Notes: generated by a model not told the origin, from the sequence alone. 64,000 bases of DNA from Opitutia bacterium (GCA_016187945.1 JACPIT010000001.1:310001-374000); one strand, 5' to 3'. Positions 36,271-45,655 are shown, numbered from the stretch's first letter. Numbers and translations are program-made.

Positions 36271-39244
36271 GGGAAGATTGAGCATCGCACGCGTGCGGCA
36301 GCTCGATCCAGAAGCGGCTGCCGTTGCTGCCGTCGGACTCCACGCCGCAGCGGCCGCCCATCTTGTCGATCGCCTTGCGCACGATCGCGAGACCGATGCC
36401 GGTGCCCTCGTAGCGCTGGCGATCGTGCAGGCGCTCGAAGACTTGAAAGAGCCGCGCCTGGTATTGCGGCTCGATGCCGATGCCGTTGTCGACGATCCAC
36501 AGCCGCACGATGTCGCCCGACAATTCGGTGTGGATGCGGATGCGCGGATGCACGCCGGGCGCTACGAACTTCACCGCGTTGGTGAGCAGGTTCGCGATGC
36601 ACTGGCCGAGCGACAGCTCGTGGCCGAGCACGTCGTGGAGGGAGCGGCTCACCTTCAAGTCTGCGTGCGGCGGCTGGAACTCCGCGTATTGGTAGATCGT
36701 GTCGCGCAACAGCGCCTCGAGATCGATCGGCGCGAGCTTCACCTCCGAGCGCGCGATGCGGCTGTAAGTGAGCACGTCGTGCGTCAGTTTTTCCATGCGC
36801 TGGCTGCTGCGCTGGATGCGTTCGAGATAATGCCGCGCGGCCGGGTCGAGTTGAGGGCCGAAATCCTCCACCAGCGCCTGTGCGTAGGTGTTCATGGCGC
36901 GGAGCGGCGCGCGCAGATCGTGCGAGACGGTGTAGGAAAATTCCTCCATCTGGGCGATCGCGTCGCGCAGCGAATGCGTGCGCTCCTGCACTTTCTCCTC
37001 GAGCAGGGCCGCGTGGGCCTGGAGCTGCGCCTGGGCGGCACGGAGGTCGGCTTCGGCCCGGCGTCGTTCGCCGAGTTCGCGTTCGAGCGCGCGATAGAGA
37101 TCGGCGTTGTCGATCGCGAGCGCCGCCAGCGCCGCGATGCCGTGCAGGATGTCCGCCACCGCCGGGGTGAAGACGTTCGCCCGCGCGTCGCCGAAGAGCA
37201 ACCCGCCGACCAACTCGCCCGAACGCGAGACGACCGGCACGGCGAACTCGCTCAACAGTCTCGCGTCCACGCGGTCGAGCAGCGCCGCGCCGTCTGCGGA
37301 CTCCGCGACGAAGAACGCCGCCAGCGCCGCGCCCGAGATTTCGCCGCCAGCCTGGAGCACGTTTTGCGCGATGCGTTCGCGGTCGAGCTCCGCCACCAGC
37401 GTGCCGCTGACCTGATTCACGGCTTGCAGCATGCGCGTCCGCTCTTGCAGCGCGCGCTGCGCCGCCTGCAACTCCGAGACGTCGCGCGCGATCGCCGAGG
37501 CGCCAACGATCGCGCCATGCTCGTCGAGAATAGGCGAAATCGTCAGCGACACCTGTGCCTCCGATCCGTCGCGGCGCAACCGGCGCGTCAGGAAATGCTC
37601 GATGCGTTCGCCGGCCTGGACGCGCCGCAGGATCGCCTGCGACTCGCGCGCGCGATCGTCCGGCGTCAGGCGCGCGAGCGGCTGCCCGACGATCTCGCCC
37701 GCGTCGTAGCCGAAGAGCCGCTGTGCGCCGCGATTCCAGCTCGTGACGAAGCCGCGCAAATCGGTGCCGACAATCGCGTCGTTTGACGACGCCACGATGG
37801 CCGCGAGCTCGCGGTTGATGGCGTCGGCCCGCCGGTGCTCGGTGATGTCCGTGACGGCCCCCACCCAGCCGCGCACGGTGCCGCGCGCGTCGCGCTCCGG
37901 CACGTAGGCGACGGAGACCTGCCGCTCGCCGAAGCCCTCGTAGTCGAGCGAGATTTCGTAGCGCACCTCCTCGCCGCGCAGCACGCGTTCGATGTAGGGC
38001 TTGATGCGCGCGTAGGCGGCTTCGCCCACGATCCCGCGGATCGGACGCCCGAGGAGTTGCTCGAGCGCGAGGCCGCGGCGTTCGAGATAGGCGCGGTTGG
38101 CGAACTCGAATCGCTCCTCCGCGTCGCAGCGCATCAGCATCACGGGCACGACCTCGGTGACGGCGCGCAGCCGTTCCTCGCTCGCGCGGAGGGCATTTTC
38201 GGCCTCCTTGCGCGCGGTGATGTCGACGAGGACGTTCAGCACGCCGGTGATGCGGCCGCTCGCGTCGCGCAACACCTCGGGATACGGCAGCACATGCCGC
38301 CGCGTGCCGTCGGCGCGCTCGAAAATCAGCTCCGGCCCGCGCACGCTGCGACCGGTGCGCAGCGTTTCCACGATCGGCCACGAGTCGCGCGGCAGCTCGC
38401 GTCCGTCGGACGCCAGCACGCGGTGCGAGCAGCACCACAACTCCCGGCCGAGCACCGGCGCGCGCCCCCAGAGCTCCTCCGCCGCCTCGTTGAAAAACAA
38501 AATCCGCCCTTCCGCGTCGCAGGTGTAGACGCCCGCCGGCAGCGCGGCGAGAACCTGCTGGCGCTGCCGTTCGCTCGCGCGCAACGCGGCCTCGGCGCGG
38601 AAGCGCTCGATGAAATCCACCGCCATCTGGGCGTAAAGGTCGAGCAACCGCATCTCGCGCGCGTCGCTGTCGCGGCGCCGCGTGAAATGCACCGACAACG
38701 CTCCGAGGACCGCGCCGCTCCGCGAGAGCAGCGGCACGCTGTGCACGGCCTTGAAGCGCCCGAGCCGCACGGCATCGTGCAAGCCGATGAACAGCACGTC
38801 GGTATCGGCGTCGCGCACCAGCACGCGCGCGCGCCGCTGGCAGGCCGCGCCGCACGCGCCGGCGCCGCGGGGCGTGAGACCGAGCGCGCGCACGAATTCG
38901 TCGCCGAACCCCTCCGCCGTGCCGACGCGCAGCCCGGCGCCGTCTTCGGTGACGAACGAGAGCAGTCCCTTCTCGGTGCCGACCGCCACCAGCGCCGCGC
39001 GGACGATCTCGCGCAAGCCGGTCTGCCAGTCGCGCGCCCGCGCGATGCGCAGCGTGGCTTGGTGCAGCAATTCCAAGTCGCGCACTTGCGTGACGAGATC
39101 CTCCGCATCGTTCGGTGGCGGCAGCGCTCGCTGCGACCATGGCAGCCAGCGCGCGAGGCGCGCGCGCCAGCCGACCGCCGCCGTGTGCGGCGCGGTTTCA
39201 TCGCGCTCGGGCGCCGAAGTGCGATCAGCCTCCGAAACCGGCAT
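36239..39244 (-). CDS. Multi-sensor histidine kinase (GAF, three PAS, GAF, HisKA, HATPase)
   Basis: 1001 residues, cytoplasmic, without transmembrane helices. Order: GAF (about 50-205), PAS (215-330), PAS (335-455), PAS (465-580, FGYDAGEIVGQPL), GAF (590-720), coiled coil, HisKA with His near 775 (SYTVSHDLRAP), HATPase (LLTNAVKFV; DNGIGIEP; GTGIGLAI). The first GAF has clustered cysteines (CGAACQRRA), which could bind a metal, cluster or chromophore. It starts by a TGATG stop-start overlap with the upstream kinase and ends overlapping the receiver gene: a tightly coupled relay. The coil-plus-HisKA layout resembles phytochrome-type kinases. Confidence 0.92.
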   Translation of the reverse strand: MPVSEADRTSAPERDETAPHTAAVGWRARLARWLPWSQRALPPPNDAEDLVTQVRDLELLHQATLRIARARDWQTGLREIVRAALVAVGTEKGLLSFVTEDGAGLRVGTAEGFGDEFVRALGLTPRGAGACGAACQRRARVLVRDADTDVLFIGLHDAVRLGRFKAVHSVPLLSRSGAVLGALSVHFTRRRDSDAREMRLLDLYAQMAVDFIERFRAEAALRASERQRQQVLAALPAGVYTCDAEGRILFFNEAAEELWGRAPVLGRELWCCSHRVLASDGRELPRDSWPIVETLRTGRSVRGPELIFERADGTRRHVLPYPEVLRDASGRITGVLNVLVDITARKEAENALRASEERLRAVTEVVPVMLMRCDAEERFEFANRAYLERRGLALEQLLGRPIRGIVGEAAYARIKPYIERVLRGEEVRYEISLDYEGFGERQVSVAYVPERDARGTVRGWVGAVTDITEHRRADAINRELAAIVASSNDAIVGTDLRGFVTSWNRGAQRLFGYDAGEIVGQPLARLTPDDRARESQAILRRVQAGERIEHFLTRRLRRDGSEAQVSLTISPILDEHGAIVGASAIARDVSELQAAQRALQERTRMLQAVNQVSGTLVAELDRERIAQNVLQAGGEISGAALAAFFVAESADGAALLDRVDARLLSEFAVPVVSRSGELVGGLLFGDARANVFTPAVADILHGIAALAALAIDNADLYRALERELGERRRAEADLRAAQAQLQAHAALLEEKVQERTHSLRDAIAQMEEFSYTVSHDLRAPLRAMNTYAQALVEDFGPQLDPAARHYLERIQRSSQRMEKLTHDVLTYSRIARSEVKLAPIDLEALLRDTIYQYAEFQPPHADLKVSRSLHDVLGHELSLGQCIANLLTNAVKFVAPGVHPRIRIHTELSGDIVRLWIVDNGIGIEPQYQARLFQVFERLHDRQRYEGTGIGLAIVRKAIDKMGGRCGVESDGSNGSRFWIELPHACDAQSSHELLRPAAAR

Positions 39245-40956
39245 CACGACGCGGGGCGGTTGGCGGCGGTCGAAAACTCGCACGTCACGCGCGTGCCGAG
39301 TCCCGGCTGCGAATCGACGTTGAACGTGCCGCCGATCATGTTCGCGCGATATTCCATGAGCCGCAGGCCGCCACGGCTGATCGGGCGCGCGTCGGCGTCG
39401 AACCCCTCGCCGTCGTCCGCGATCGTGAGGCGATACTCGTCCCTGCCGGTCGCCGCGAGCGCCACCTCGATGCTCTTCGCCTCGCCGTGGCGGAGCGCGT
39501 TGTTGATCGCTTCCTGTGAAATCCGGTAGAGCTGCACGCCGACCAGGTGGTCGCAATCGAACGGCGCCGGGCTGCGAAAGCGACAGCGCACGCTTTGGAG
39601 CAGCTCGGTGCTGTCGACGAGTTCCTGGAGCGCGGAAACGAGTCCGCCCGCCTGCTCGAGCTGCACCGGACAAAGGCCGCGGGCGAGCGCGCGCGATTCG
39701 AGCGTCGCGTCGTTCGAGAGCGCGGCGATCAAGTTGGCCTGCTCGGCGTTTTCGGAATCGCCCCGCACGAGCCGATCGCGGAGGGCGGTGGCGAGGCACG
39801 CGAGGCCGGTGAGCTTCTGGCCGAGGCCGTCGTGGAGATCGGCGCCGATGCGCTGCTGCTCGGCGTCGATGACGGTGAGCAAACGCTGCTCGAGCCAGCG
39901 ACGCTCGGTGATGTCGCGGCCGAAAAACGTCACGCCCGCGCCGCGTGTGCCGACGGCGTAGAAATCGGCGTGCCACTCGCGATCGTTGGCATGGCCGCGA
40001 AGATTGAAGGAAACTTCCTCGTTGCGCGCGGCGCGCTCGAGGGCGTCGCGACTTTGCGGAAAAGCCTCGGTGAAGACGGCGCCGATGAGGCTCTCCGCGG
40101 CGATACCGCAGTGCTCGAGCCGGCCGCGTGCATCGACGACGCGGCCCGACGCATCGAGCCGGCCGACGATCACGGGCAGATTTTTCATGATGTTATCGAG
40201 CAACTGCGCCTGGCGCAGGCGTTCCTCCTCGGAGCGGACGCGCTCGGTGATGTCGACCGCCGCAAGGCCTTGAAGCTGGCGGTCGAGCGAGACCGGCATG
40301 GGGAATGTCGTCACGAGCCAGCAACGCTCCTGGTGACGGAGAATCCACGGTGTCGCGCTCTCGCGCGGGCGGATGTCGCCGTCGAAATCGCGGATGTGTT
40401 CCTCGAAGAGCCGGTTTTGGAAAAGCACCTGCCCGTCCGTGTCGCAGATGGCGACGGCGCACGGGACGTTGTGCAGGAAGAGTTCGAGCTGGCTCTGGCT
40501 CTTGCGGAGTTCGCTCAGCGTGTTGCCGTGGCGGAGCGCGTAGCGGATCGAGCGCTCGAGCTGGCCGGTCGTGAGACCGTTCTTGCAGAGATAATCGGCG
40601 GCGCCGGCGCGCGTCGACTCGCGGTCGATCTCGAGGCTGTCGTGGCCGGTGAGCAGGATGACCGGCAGGTCGACGTTCTTCGCCTGCGCCATGCGCACGA
40701 GCTCGAGGCCGGTTTCCATCCCGAGGCGGTAGTCGACGATCGCGACGTCGTGGCCGCCGCGCTCGAGCGCTTCGAGGCCGGCGATGTAGCTCGGCGCCCA
40801 CTCGAGTTGGTATTCGGCGAACGTGTTGCGCGTGAGCAGGCGCGAGACGACGAAGAAGTCGTTCTCGTCATCGTCGACCACGAGCACGCGGAGCGGCACG
40901 GACGCGGCGGGAACTTCGGCGAGTTTGGGCAACGTTTGAGTCAGCGTAGGGTTCAC
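39244..40956 (-). CDS. Hybrid receiver-PAS-histidine kinase, NarX/DegS type
   Basis: 570 residues. N-terminal REC (about 22-140) with DDDEND and phospho-Asp in VAIVDYRLGMETG, a PAS (about 155-255), another PAS (about 265-385), HisKA_3 with His in GADLHDGLGQKL, and a HATPase (about 485-565; SQEAINNALRHG, DDGEGFDADA). HisKA_3 kinases usually partner LuxR-type regulators; one is encoded 2 kb downstream at 42787-43494. Start chosen is the GTG at 40954-40956 (VNPTLTQ), since the upstream frame is proline/arginine-rich shadow. Stop and next start overlap as TGATG. Confidence 0.9.
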   Translation of the reverse strand: MNPTLTQTLPKLAEVPAASVPLRVLVVDDDENDFFVVSRLLTRNTFAEYQLEWAPSYIAGLEALERGGHDVAIVDYRLGMETGLELVRMAQAKNVDLPVILLTGHDSLEIDRESTRAGAADYLCKNGLTTGQLERSIRYALRHGNTLSELRKSQSQLELFLHNVPCAVAICDTDGQVLFQNRLFEEHIRDFDGDIRPRESATPWILRHQERCWLVTTFPMPVSLDRQLQGLAAVDITERVRSEEERLRQAQLLDNIMKNLPVIVGRLDASGRVVDARGRLEHCGIAAESLIGAVFTEAFPQSRDALERAARNEEVSFNLRGHANDREWHADFYAVGTRGAGVTFFGRDITERRWLEQRLLTVIDAEQQRIGADLHDGLGQKLTGLACLATALRDRLVRGDSENAEQANLIAALSNDATLESRALARGLCPVQLEQAGGLVSALQELVDSTELLQSVRCRFRSPAPFDCDHLVGVQLYRISQEAINNALRHGEAKSIEVALAATGRDEYRLTIADDGEGFDADARPISRGGLRLMEYRANMIGGTFNVDSQPGLGTRVTCEFSTAANRPAS

Positions 40957-41115
40957 GGGAAAAGGCGGGAACGCAGGTGGGCGCGCGGAGCAAGAGGCTG
41001 GGCGCGACGGTGACCGCGCGGATGGGACGAAGCGGGCGCGTGGCGCCGCCGTTGCCCAGGCGTGGAAGGGAACGATGCGACCGTAGCACAACCTGCTCGT
41101 TTTGCACCAAAGGAT

Positions 41116-42378
41116 TCATCGCACGAGTTCGACGACCGGCAGGCGCAGATCCGCCTCGCGGCCTCCGGCGGAGGCGAACGTGAAAGTGACCGTCTCCGAC
41201 GCGCGCAGGAGCGACTGGTAACGTTCGAGCGGCCACGCGGGCGTCGGCTGGCCGTTGATGCGCACGCAGCGGTCGCCCACGCGGATGTCGCTGCGCTCCG
41301 CGGGCGTGTCGGGCACGATGGCGGCGACGCGCCACTCGCCCTCTTCGCGCGCGAAGCCGAGGCCGACGGAGCGTTGCGGCGCGAACTGAATGGGCGCCGA
41401 CGCGTCGCGGCGCAGCGTCATGAGCTGGTGGCGCGGATCGAACGTGACCGCGAAATGTCTCAATACGCCGTTGCCGAGCGACGGGAGGCCGTCGGCCATT
41501 TCGACGGGCGGGCGCTCGACGCGATGCGGCCCGATGCGCACGTCCGCGTCGAGCCGGCCGATCACCTGCGGCTCGTCGCCCGCCAGCGTCGCACGCACGG
41601 AGCCGCGGCGCGAATCGCGCACGAGGCGCGCCGCGTCGGTGGCGCTGTTCAACGTCACGGCGCTGTCGCTGCCCGTGTCGATCAGCGCGACCACGCGGTG
41701 TCCGCCGACTTCGACGGCCGCGAGCGGCAAACCTCCGTCTCCGTAGCAATCGACCGTGCCGGAGGCCCGCGCGACAATCGTGCCGCGAGGATCGATGACG
41801 AGGCGGCGAGCCGGGTAATCGATCGTGAACACGACGTCGCGAAAAACGGAGAAGCCGATGATGCCGTCGATGCGTTTGCCGAGTTGCCGCGACAGATCGC
41901 CGAAATCGAACACGGCCGCCGGCACGCGGCGGAACGTCGCGCTCCCCAATTCGAGCCGCGGCAGCACGATCGCGGGCAGCGTCGCGGTGCGTTGGGACGA
42001 AGAGCGAATCGCGAACGAGGATTCCGTCGCGTGTCCCGCGTCGCCCAGTTGCCGAGCGAGCGCCGGGGAAACGAGCGAGACGGACGAACCGGTATCGACG
42101 AGGAATTGAAACGGTCCGCGTCCGGCGACCTGGGCTTCGACGATGAAGAAATCCGCGACGACCTCGGCCGGCACCGTGATCGCCTGACGACTCGGCGTGT
42201 AGGACGAATGCACCACCGTCGCGCCACTCGTGAACAGCAAGGCGAGCGAGGCAAAGCCGCAGGACGCGAGCTGCCGCAGCGTCGTCCGCAACGTCGAACG
42301 CCGCCGGCTAACGGGCCGACGCAACCGGGACGCTACGCGCGGGGTCGCTTCGGCAGCGAATGGCAGCGAGAATTTCAT
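41116..42378 (-). CDS. Exported retropepsin-like aspartic protease with PDZ domain
   Basis: 420 residues. An N-terminal hydrophobic segment (about 38-55) is an export signal or anchor after a very arginine-rich head. Two aspartyl-protease half-sites: Asp95 in FLVDTGSSVS and a second in ALIDTGSDSA (near 235), as in bacterial clan AA proteins with two DTG motifs in one chain. A PDZ domain follows (about 325-400; VPDTPAERSDIRVGD and INGQPT). It would act in the periplasm on unknown substrates. It lies between two signalling genes but on its own. ATG at 42376-42378 chosen; the frame continues upstream without similarity. Confidence 0.85.
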   Translation of the reverse strand: MKFSLPFAAEATPRVASRLRRPVSRRRSTLRTTLRQLASCGFASLALLFTSGATVVHSSYTPSRQAITVPAEVVADFFIVEAQVAGRGPFQFLVDTGSSVSLVSPALARQLGDAGHATESSFAIRSSSQRTATLPAIVLPRLELGSATFRRVPAAVFDFGDLSRQLGKRIDGIIGFSVFRDVVFTIDYPARRLVIDPRGTIVARASGTVDCYGDGGLPLAAVEVGGHRVVALIDTGSDSAVTLNSATDAARLVRDSRRGSVRATLAGDEPQVIGRLDADVRIGPHRVERPPVEMADGLPSLGNGVLRHFAVTFDPRHQLMTLRRDASAPIQFAPQRSVGLGFAREEGEWRVAAIVPDTPAERSDIRVGDRCVRINGQPTPAWPLERYQSLLRASETVTFTFASAGGREADLRLPVVELVR

Positions 42379-42786
42379 ACGGCGTGAAAACGCAGCACCG
42401 CGCCGGCGGGACGGATCGATCGCTGGGATTGGCGACGAGTCAGCGGGGCGCGTCGCGGAACACTCACCGCCGCGACCGGTCCACGGGCGACGATTCTCCT
42501 GCTTTGGGCGAACTCCCGAATGCATGGCGTGCGTTGCATGTCAGAAGCATAGCGGCTCTTTGAGGCTGCGGACATCGGGCTGACCTCCCGTTGCGCGCAC
42601 CGGCGGAGCCTTTGGGAAATTCCCCGACGCCGACTCGGGCGAAGCCGGATGCGAGCGGCGAGCGCCGCGGGCGGGGTTTTGGCGGCGCGCTTGCAGGACA
42701 GGCGACGCGCGGGGCGAGCGGAGGCGGGCGGACGCTTTTTTTGCCGACTGACGTCGGCTGCTACGAGACGGAGCGTGCGGGGCCGC
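42379..42786. other. Intergenic region with one REP hairpin
   Basis: 408 bases without a credible gene. It contains one REP hairpin at 42743-42764 (GCCGACTGACGTCGGCTGC then TAC), of the family that flanks the RAYT gene at 56.1-56.7 kb. The remainder is GC-rich with no other recognisable element; the retropepsin promoter should be at its left end. Confidence 0.6.
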
Positions 42787-43494
42787 TCACATCGTGTCCT
42801 GCGCCTTCACCCACTGGATGGCGTAGCGCACGAGGTCGGCACCGGAATCGAGGTTGAGCTTCAACTTCAGGTGCTCGCGGTAGGAATCGATGGTCTTCAC
42901 GCTCAGGTTCAGCCGCTCGGCGATCTGGCGGGTCGCGTAGCCGTTGCCGATGAGTTGGAAGACTTCCATCTCGCGATCGCTGAGGCTCTCGACGGGGGAC
43001 GTGACTTCGCCGGTGCGGTTGTTGACGAGGCGCGAGAGCATGCGCGCGCGCACGCGGTCGCTGATGTAGAGTTCGCCGGAGGCGATTTTTTCAAGCGCCT
43101 CGATGACGCGCTCGCTGGCCTCGTGCTTCATCAAGTAGCCGCGGGCGCCGGCGCGGAGCGCGCGTTCGGCGAAGAGTTCCTCGTCGTGCATCGACACGAT
43201 CAGGACGAGCAAATCGGGCGAGTGCGCCTTCAGGTTTTTCGTCAGCTCGATGCCGTTCGCGGAGCGCAGCGCGATGTCGACGATCGCGATGTCGGGCTTG
43301 AGTTTCGCGGCGAGGTCCATCGCTTGCGCCGCGTTGTCGGACTCGCCGACGACGGTCATGCCCGGCTGCTGGCTGATGAGCATGCGCAGGCCCTGACGCG
43401 TGATCGGATGATCGTCGACGAGCAGGATTTTTTTCGAGGCGGCCGGGGCTTGAGTGACGGCGGCGGCGCCGTCGTTTTGCGTGGGGGCCTTCAT
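42787..43494 (-). CDS. NarL/LuxR family response regulator
   Basis: 235 residues. Receiver domain (about 18-135) with VDDHP, phospho-Asp in IAIVDIALRSANG and Lys in YLMKHEA; LuxR-type helix-turn-helix (about 165-225; LSDREMEVFQLIGNGYATRQ and LNLSVKTIDSYREHLK). A DNA-binding regulator, probably phosphorylated by the HisKA_3 kinase upstream. ATG at 43492-43494 (MKAPTQND); 30 further in-frame residues upstream are less likely. Separated from the PII gene by a terminator, so it has its own promoter. Confidence 0.92.
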   Translation of the reverse strand: MKAPTQNDGAAAVTQAPAASKKILLVDDHPITRQGLRMLISQQPGMTVVGESDNAAQAMDLAAKLKPDIAIVDIALRSANGIELTKNLKAHSPDLLVLIVSMHDEELFAERALRAGARGYLMKHEASERVIEALEKIASGELYISDRVRARMLSRLVNNRTGEVTSPVESLSDREMEVFQLIGNGYATRQIAERLNLSVKTIDSYREHLKLKLNLDSGADLVRYAIQWVKAQDTM

Positions 43495-43606
43495 GCGAGA
43501 GCGCATTGATTGCCGCGTCTTTCCCGCGGGCAAGACAAAGGCCATAGGGAATTCCCCGAAAGTGCAACTTCGTCGATGACGCATCGCGTTTCCCGCGCGC
43601 GGCCCG

Positions 43607-43649
43607 AAAAAAAACGCAAAAGCCGCGCGACGAAATTCGCCGCGCGGCC
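43607..43649 (-). terminator. Intrinsic terminator of the amtB-PII operon
   Basis: Minus strand: 8-bp stem GCCGCGCG/CGCGCGGC with an 11-base loop, then TTTTGCG and a run of eight T. Just downstream of the PII stop. Confidence 0.88.
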
Positions 43650-43687
43650 TTTGTTGGTGTTAGTGTGTCAGTGACGCCCTGTGGCGG

Positions 43688-44032
43688 TCAAATTGCGGTG
43701 CCGCCGCGCTCGCCGGTGCGGATGCGGATGCACTCCTTGAGTTCCTGGATGAAGATCTTGCCGTCGCCGACCTCGCCGTCCTTGCCGGTCTTCGCGGCTT
43801 TGAGGATGGCGTTGACGGTGATGTCTTCGAAGGCGTCGTTGCAGGCGATCACGATCTGAATACGGGGAATCAGGTTCGGGATGACCTTCTGGCCGCGGTG
43901 GAATTCGATTTCCTGTTGCTGGCCGTGGCCGGAGACGCGACTCACGGAGATGCGCTCGATTTCGGCGTCGATGAGGGACTGGCGGACCTCGTCGAGTTTC
44001 TCTTCACGGATGATGGCGGTGATAAGCTTCAT
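43688..44032 (-). CDS. glnB: PII family nitrogen regulator
   Basis: 114 residues, trimeric 2-oxoglutarate/ATP sensor. Family blocks MKLITAIIREEKLDEV, the B-loop near GEVGDGKIFI and RIRTGERGGTAI. The T-loop is unusual: the normal uridylylated Tyr51 (RGAEY in enterics) is not present; the aligned stretch reads FHRGQKVIPNL. The B-loop also has a few extra residues (KDGEVGDG against the common K-I-GDG). It follows amtB by 14 bases, the reverse of the usual glnK-amtB order. It probably blocks AmtB and acts on regulators without uridylylation. Confidence 0.94.
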   Translation of the reverse strand: MKLITAIIREEKLDEVRQSLIDAEIERISVSRVSGHGQQQEIEFHRGQKVIPNLIPRIQIVIACNDAFEDITVNAILKAAKTGKDGEVGDGKIFIQELKECIRIRTGERGGTAI

Positions 44033-44046
44033 GGTCGGGGCGCTCC

Positions 44047-45390
44047 TTAGTTGAGGTTGTTGAGGCCGTAGCCGCGCTCGCCGTGGAGTTCGTGGTCCAT
44101 GCCGGCGCGTTCAGACTTCTCGCTGAGTCGCAGGCCGACGGTTTTTTCCACGATGAAGCCGATGATGAGCGTCATGATCGCCGCGAACGCCACCGTGGCG
44201 CCGACGGCCTTGAGCTGCACGAGGAGCTGCTGGCCGAGGCCCCAACCGGCGACCTTCGTGCCGGCGTCCGTCCACCACGCGTCGCGGATGAAGAACGTCA
44301 GGCCGATGGCACCGATGATGCCGCCCGCGCCGTGCACGCCGAACGCGTCGAGCGTGTCGTCGTAACCGAACTTGGCCTTGAGCGTGATGACGAGGAAGCA
44401 GCCGAGCGCCGCGATGGCGCCGAGCGCGATCGCGCCAGGCACGGCGACCACGCCGGCAGCCGGCGTGATGGCGACGAGACCGGCGAGCACGCCGGAAGCC
44501 CAACCCAAGCTCGTGGCGCGACCGTGTGCGACGGCCTCGATGATCACCCACGTGAGCGCGCCGGTGGCGGCAGCGACCTGCGTGACGGTGAGAGCGCGAG
44601 CGGTGTCGAGATTCGAAGCGACGGCGGAGCCGGCGTTGAAGCCGAACCAGCCGACCCAGAGGAGACCCGCGCCGAGGAGGACCATCGTGAGATTGTTCGG
44701 CGACGTGGAAAGCTTCGGGTGACCGATGCGCGGTCCGATGAACATGCAGAGCACGAGACCCGAGATGCCGGACGAGATGTGGACGACCGTGCCGCCCGCG
44801 AAGTCGATGGCACCCTTGGCGCCGAGATTGAAGAAGTAGCCGTCCGACGCCCAAACCCAGTGCGCCAGCGGGCAGTAGACGAAGAGAATCCACAGCGTGA
44901 TGAACATGATCCAGCCGCGAAGGCTCACGCGCTCGGCGATCGCGCCCGCGATCAGCGCCGGCGTGATGATGGCGAACTTACCCTGGAACATCGCGAAGAC
45001 GTATTCGGGCACGTTCGAGCTCATGATCGTTTCATCGATGCTCTTTAGGAAGAGCAGACCGGGCGTCCAGCCGACGAAACCGCCCAGCGCGTTCGGACCG
45101 AAGCTCAGGGCGTAGCCGACCACCGCCCATACGACGCCGACGACGGCCATCGAGATGAACGAGTGCATCATCGTGCCGAGCACGTTCTTCGTGCGGACGA
45201 GGCCGCCGTAGAACAATGCCAGGCCGGGCACCATCAGCAGCACGAGCGTTGTGGAAACGAGCATCCATGCAGTGATGCCCGAATCGACCGTCGGAGGCGG
45301 AGGCGTCGCGGACTGCGCGAGCGCCAGCGTTGGCAGGGACAGCAACGCGGCCGCAGCCGCGAGCTTCCGAATTGGGTAGGTGTGTCTCAT
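44047..45390 (-). CDS. amtB: Ammonium transporter
   Basis: 447 residues. Signal peptide (RKLAAAAALLSLPTLALAQ) then about eleven membrane helices: ALFYGGLVRTKNVLGTMMHS, GAIAERV, the phenylalanine/histidine pore features near GGTVVHISSG and the conserved DAFGVHGAGGIIGAI. Conducts ammonia into the cytoplasm. ATG at 45388-45390. A sigma-54 promoter lies 32 bases upstream, so expression is expected under nitrogen limitation. Cotranscribed with the PII gene, which would gate the channel. Confidence 0.96.
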   Translation of the reverse strand: MRHTYPIRKLAAAAALLSLPTLALAQSATPPPPTVDSGITAWMLVSTTLVLLMVPGLALFYGGLVRTKNVLGTMMHSFISMAVVGVVWAVVGYALSFGPNALGGFVGWTPGLLFLKSIDETIMSSNVPEYVFAMFQGKFAIITPALIAGAIAERVSLRGWIMFITLWILFVYCPLAHWVWASDGYFFNLGAKGAIDFAGGTVVHISSGISGLVLCMFIGPRIGHPKLSTSPNNLTMVLLGAGLLWVGWFGFNAGSAVASNLDTARALTVTQVAAATGALTWVIIEAVAHGRATSLGWASGVLAGLVAITPAAGVVAVPGAIALGAIAALGCFLVITLKAKFGYDDTLDAFGVHGAGGIIGAIGLTFFIRDAWWTDAGTKVAGWGLGQQLLVQLKAVGATVAFAAIMTLIIGFIVEKTVGLRLSEKSERAGMDHELHGERGYGLNNLN

Positions 45391-45421
45391 GTATGTTATG
45401 GGGTAAGTGACCCATGCCCAG

Positions 45422-45439
45422 ACGCAGAGCCCGTGCCAA
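45422..45439 (-). promoter_or_regulatory. Sigma-54 (-24/-12) promoter of amtB-PII
   Basis: On the minus strand TTGGCACGGGCTCTGCGT matches the consensus TGGCACG-N4-TTGC with a single change (CTGC). Transcription would start near 45412, giving a leader of about 22 bases. The same CTGCG variant of the -12 box occurs at 62545. Confidence 0.82.
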
Positions 45440-45565
45440 CCCATGCACGGCGCGCGTGTCATCAGGAAAAAATTTCATACCAGGGCCGCCGGCATGGCCC
45501 CCGCGCATGAGCGAAGGCCCTGACGACGCCCGCCACCGTGATGTGCGCGAAGCAAACGGCCCGGA

Positions 45566-45636
45566 TGTAGGATCGCGCTTGTCGCCGGGCCGCGATGCAC
45601 TCGGAAGCCGGCCCGCCGGCAAGCGGCGGTCCGACA
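45566..45636. repeat. Decayed REP-type pair
   Basis: Left arm TGTAGGATCGCGCTTGTCGC and right hairpin CCCGCCGGCAAGCGGCGG, a diverged version of the repeat at 18960-19027. It lies upstream of amtB and past the end of yqgE. Confidence 0.55.
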
Positions 45637-45655
45637 GCAACCGCACGAATCTGGT

